Assembly: GCF_029931775.1 (NCBI RefSeq)
Contig: NC_079314.1
Span: forward strand, 72,159,879-72,223,878
DNA: 64,000 nt
Source: Euleptes europaea
Taxonomy: Eukaryota; Chordata; Lepidosauria; Squamata; Sphaerodactylidae
Direction: 5' to 3'
The position numbers and the translations under genes were made by a program. Below, one piece after another: positions 34,950-64,000 of the stretch. Within the stretch, counting starts at the first letter, position 1; each line of letters begins with the position of its first letter. The notes beneath the pieces are model-generated. The model searched no databases. It saw only the letters and a program-made list of their open reading frames with translations, and was not told the origin of the DNA.

Positions 34950-35200
34950 TTCTGAAACTGCAGGTGCCAACAACGATCATTTTCCAGAACCTTTTGCTGT
35001 CTCGCTAGTATTTGCTGTTCATTTTTTTAAAGCCGCCTCCGTGTAGGTGTTCTCCTTGAGTTGCTTTGACAAGATAAACAGAGCATCGAGTTTAATCATT
35101 TTACTAGCAGAAAATGTATCCATATTGTACACAGAAGTATATATTGTAATATGTTATGAACATTTGTGGCAGATAATAAATTTTAAATAAATACTTCAGT
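34950..35200 (+). terminator. Possible distal poly(A) region of a long RAB3IP 3' UTR
   Basis: AATAAA at 35175-35180 and again at 35186-35191 sit at the end of an AT-rich, repeat-free stretch containing TTGTACA and TGTAATATG words typical of 3' UTRs. Some vertebrate RAB3IP transcripts have long 3' UTRs. SINE and foldback copies lie between the stop and this point, so the link is uncertain. Confidence 0.35.
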
Positions 35201-36258
35201 TTACAATATGCTTGCTGGAAGTGTTGGGAGAGTTTACCTTGCGTTGCTGAAAGAAACCACTTAATTTACTTTTGAGGAAGTGTTCAGCTGATGGCATTCC
35301 AATGCTCCCAAAATTTAGAGAGCGTTCATCTGTTCAGCAAGATACTTTGGGGGAGCAGGGTCTTACGCTACAGCAACAAAATCTGCAATATAGTTTTCAC
35401 ATTTATTATAATGTAGCGTAGAAAGGTGCTACTGGAATTTGATGTTACCTAATAGGTTTTTTATTTTTACAGTCAAAGTATACATTTTCAACGCTGAGCT
35501 TTATAGGCAGTGCCAGACAGAGCTGAAGCCTTACTATTTGTCTGCTGAAGTATGCCTCAACTCCATCACAACCTTTGTTCAATAGGTCTGTCATTGCTCA
35601 ATAGGCCTACCTAAATAAAAAGGTTTCACTAGTTCAGTTGAGGCCACAATTACTCTTCCTACTATAAATGCAAAACAAGAAACACTTGTGTAAAATTTGA
35701 GCTCATCTTGCAAGGAAACAGAAGTACACAAGAATGAAAGCTTCCTGTTGGATTCTTGCAACAGCCCATTTTACCAGTAAGAAAAAGCTGAACATCTATG
35801 CTGAAAGATCTACCCAGTGCTCTGTATTAAGTACATATGAACTGTGACTGACACACCAGGTAACAGAGTTGTATTTTTAATATAGGGTTTAAAAAAACAA
35901 CAGTTCTATATTGAACATGAGGGAAGGCCCGCTTAGAAAACAAGTAACCTTTGTCTGTTTAATTGCGCATGCTGTATAAAGTAAGCTTGAGGGGTAAAGG
36001 TCTTTTAAACAAGGAAGGAAGCAATGACGGGGGTTTTCTGGAGCTGTAAGAAGTAATGTTTTGCCATGGCCTAATTCAACATTTGAAAGTGTGGAATTCT
36101 GTTTTAGATAGCCAGTGTCTGACTGGTTAGAATGAGGCAATGGATTTTCAAACAGCTTTGCAGCTGTCCGGGGGGAAGAAACCATAAACTATCCTGACTA
36201 GTTGAACAAGTCTGAATGCTCCAAGTTCTTGGGAAAGTTGCTTTTTCTCCCCTTGCCC

Positions 36259-62016
<25,758 letters not shown>

Positions 62017-62107
62017 TAATATGTTTGTGATAGAAGATATGGAAGACATTTCACACATGGCATATAGTCTTTACATACATTTAAAGCTTTGTAGCTTTAA
62101 TCTTGCC

Positions 62108-62317
62108 CTGACCTGAATAGCCCAGGCTAGCCTGATCTCATCAGATTGTGGAAGCTAAGCAGTGTCAGCCCTGGTCAGTATGTGGATGGGAGACCACCAA
62201 GGAAGTCCTGGGTTAATACACAGAGGAAAACCACCTCTGACTGTCTTTTGCCTTGACAACCCTACAGGGTCGCCATAAATTGGCTGCAACTTGACCACAA
62301 AAAGAACAAAAAACAAC
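62108..62317 (+). mobile_element. 5S-rRNA-derived SINE
   Basis: TAGCCCAGGCTAGCCTGATC, GGAAGCTAAGCAGTGTCAGC, GATGGGAGACCACCAAGGAA (5S part), CCCTACAGGGTCGCCATAAA and TTGGCTGCAACTTGACCAC tail ending in an A-rich run. In MYRFL intron 9, 92 bases after exon 9. Confidence 0.9.
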
Positions 62318-62319
62318 CC

Positions 62320-64000
62320 TCCAGCCCCTTAATCTTCTCTGTCATCTTTCCTGTTCTCTTTCTGTGTCCCACAGAAGTTCACCTGCACTACTTATTAAAA
62401 TCTAAGGAGAGGCATGTGATCAGAGCTGGATTGGATTGGGGGAGGCATCCCTGGGAAGACAGGCTGGTGGGGGATAATCTGCTCAGCTATCCGTTCAATA
62501 ACTGAAACAAATCAAGGATTCGGGTTTAAAACTTCCTGTAACACTCTTTTAACACTACTCTACATAGTATGGGTATACTGTTCAATTTCTTCATATTAGG
62601 ATATTTCTTAAAATTTTTAATATTTCTTACAATTGAAAAAGCTTTTATAAACTTAGAGGCAACAGATTTGCTTTTATTTGCAGTTGTGTGTGTGTGCTCA
62701 CACACAGTTTTATAGATTATAGTGTGCAAATTCAGTCATGTATATGATGGGCAAATGATGCACATGAATTGTGTATCAAAGTTGTGAAATGGGCTGGAAA
62801 AGCAGCAACAAATTCAAAAGTGGACCAAATGGGGGAGGGACTCTGAAGATGCTCCTTGCCTGGGGCTCCACTTGATTTAGGTCTAGCCATATGTGGTGGT
62901 GTCCCAGTGTGGTGTAGTGGTTAAAATGTTGGAGTAGGATCTGGGAGACCCAGGTTTGAATCCCCACTCAGCCATGGAAGTTCAATGCGTAACCTTGGGC
63001 TAGTCACATACTCTTGGCCTAATCTACCTCACAGCATTGTTGTGAAGATAAAATGGAGGAGAGGAGAAAGATGTAAGGGGGTATAAATGAAGTAATAAAA
63101 TAACAATTCTCCGATAACTTGAAATTAGTATTGTACCATTGGTGATGCTTCTGCTAATCTTCCTATCTGCTGTATGGACTAGGTGGGATCAGCCCTGGAA
63201 TTGCAACAGTCCCTATATGGCTGAAAGGGATCAGATGCACAACATCAGCATTCCAGACCCTAAAAAATCCTTTCCCAGAAGCATACTGGGAGGCTTCGGG
63301 ATATATACCAGGTGTGTGCATTTGGATATATCCAAGCAGAAACTATACCCAAAATTAGCTGACACAAAATACTACTGAAATTCCAGGAGAAACGAAAATC
63401 CATCTCCTGGAATTTTGGAAGTGTTTCAAGTGGGCTCTGCTGCCTCTGATACTGGTGGCAATGGCAAGGCGAAGCCTCTAGTGGGGACAATGCCAGCATG
63501 GTAAGCCTTCCCTCCCTCTCCACTCCTGCTGCTGGGGAAGGGCAGAGAAAGACACAAATAATGGTCCCGAATTTTGGGGACCCCCAAAAACATGAACAAG
63601 TAACAACACTTCTGGAAAAAAAAATCAGGGTAATGAAACATACTGCCCTACGTGTAATCCGAATCTGAAATTATTACAATTTTTTTTTTAAGCGCACATC
63701 AGTAATAGAGACTGTGCCTCTTTTGTGTCTATAATGCATCTAGCCCCTGGCTGGTACAAAATACATATTAGGCAGTAAACCTAAATAAGTAGAGAAGCCA
63801 AGTCTGGTTTAAAAAAAAAGTATGAGTACTGAGAATGATAAATGAAGCAAAGGTTACTGCATGAAATAAAAATAGTATTTCAGTGGATATGAGGGGTGAA
63901 TAAAAACAATAATACAAAACTTTCAAAGTAAGTATAAAATAACAGAATGGCTTTATCTACAGATGGACCTGTGATCCATATGTCTGGAATAATTATCTAA
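62320..64000 (+). other. Start of MYRFL intron 9
   Basis: Contains the short-form SINE at 62908 and a small inverted repeat at about 63378-63417 (AAATTCCAGGAGAAACGAAA with TCTCCTGGAATTTT). No further MYRFL exon is recognised before the window ends. Confidence 0.6.
62908..63105 (+). mobile_element. tRNA-derived SINE, short form, well preserved
   Basis: AGTGTGGTGTAGTGGTTAAA (A box), GGTTTGAATCCCCACTC (B box), CTACCTCACAGCATTGTTGT, AGATAAAATGGAGGAGAGGA and GTATAAATGAAGTAATAAAA tail. Confidence 0.82.

Larger units (their letters stand above)
32500..36258. other. RAB3IP to MYRFL intergenic stretch
   Basis: Contains SINEs, a hairpin, a miniature element (separate entries) and G- and T-rich tracts at 33220-33360. 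The right part (34,380-36,250) has no recognised repeat and may hold the long RAB3IP 3' UTR and the MYRFL promoter. A CAAGGTTGAGAGACACTAG-like end at 33400-33420 resembles a hAT terminus without a partner. Confidence 0.5.

Noticed and set aside
63962-64000. A CTACAG acceptor followed by an open frame (WTCDPYVWNNYL) at the right edge, in the correct phase for the next MYRFL exon
   Set aside because: The family requires YFMLVVG after the PNPDQ block of exon 9; this peptide has no resemblance, so it is a chance frame.

Overview
The window reads as vertebrate nuclear DNA from a squamate reptile, most likely a lizard. Two host genes are split into short exons with GT/AG borders. The space between exons is filled with repeat families known from squamates: 5S-rRNA-derived SINEs with a Bov-B-like tail, tRNA-derived Sauria-type SINEs, Bov-B/RTE, CR1 and L2 LINEs, a Penelope-like element with a GIY-YIG reading frame, hAT copies with 8-bp target duplications, and many small foldback elements. 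I could run no database search, so family names come from recognising sequence and peptides.

Layout. 1-800 is GC-rich, simple-repeat-rich sequence. 800-3,650 holds LINE and SINE fragments. 3,890-4,240 is a CpG island with an NRF1-type motif and the likely non-coding first exon of RAB3IP (Rabin8). RAB3IP runs left to right with coding exons between 15,594 and 32,166. The ten coding exons join in frame to 461 codons plus stop, so the gene looks complete and intact. Intron 1 is about 11.3 kb. Near poly(A) signals lie at 32,407 and 32,475, and a possible distal 3' end lies near 35,190.

About 4.1 kb after the RAB3IP stop, MYRFL (myelin regulatory factor-like) starts on the same strand. Nine coding exons (36,259 to 62,015) give the first 358 codons: the acidic/proline-rich N-terminus, a Lys-Arg nuclear-localisation-like patch and the first part of the Ndt80-like DNA-binding domain. 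The rest of the gene lies beyond the right edge. The tandem order RAB3IP then MYRFL agrees with the order I remember from mammals. The two genes are neighbours and no shared pathway is evident: RAB3IP is a Rab8 exchange factor for vesicle traffic and cilia, and MYRFL belongs to a family of membrane-anchored transcription factors.

The most unusual signal is in the repeats. Two unrelated-looking foldback insertions (42,313-42,628 and 55,651-56,598) sit at exactly the same position inside two different copies of one TA-flanked miniature element. Each is bordered by a 14-15 bp target duplication ending in the same bases. Each has one inverted repeat flush, or nearly so, with the duplication and a 28-38 base overhang at the other end. 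The larger one carries a hammerhead-ribozyme-like core with a long stem I and a six-pair stem III. A Penelope-like element with its own hammerhead-like motif lies 5 kb upstream. Together these suggest a small, site-preferring, hammerhead-bearing retroelement group, possibly related to Penelope elements. This is inference.
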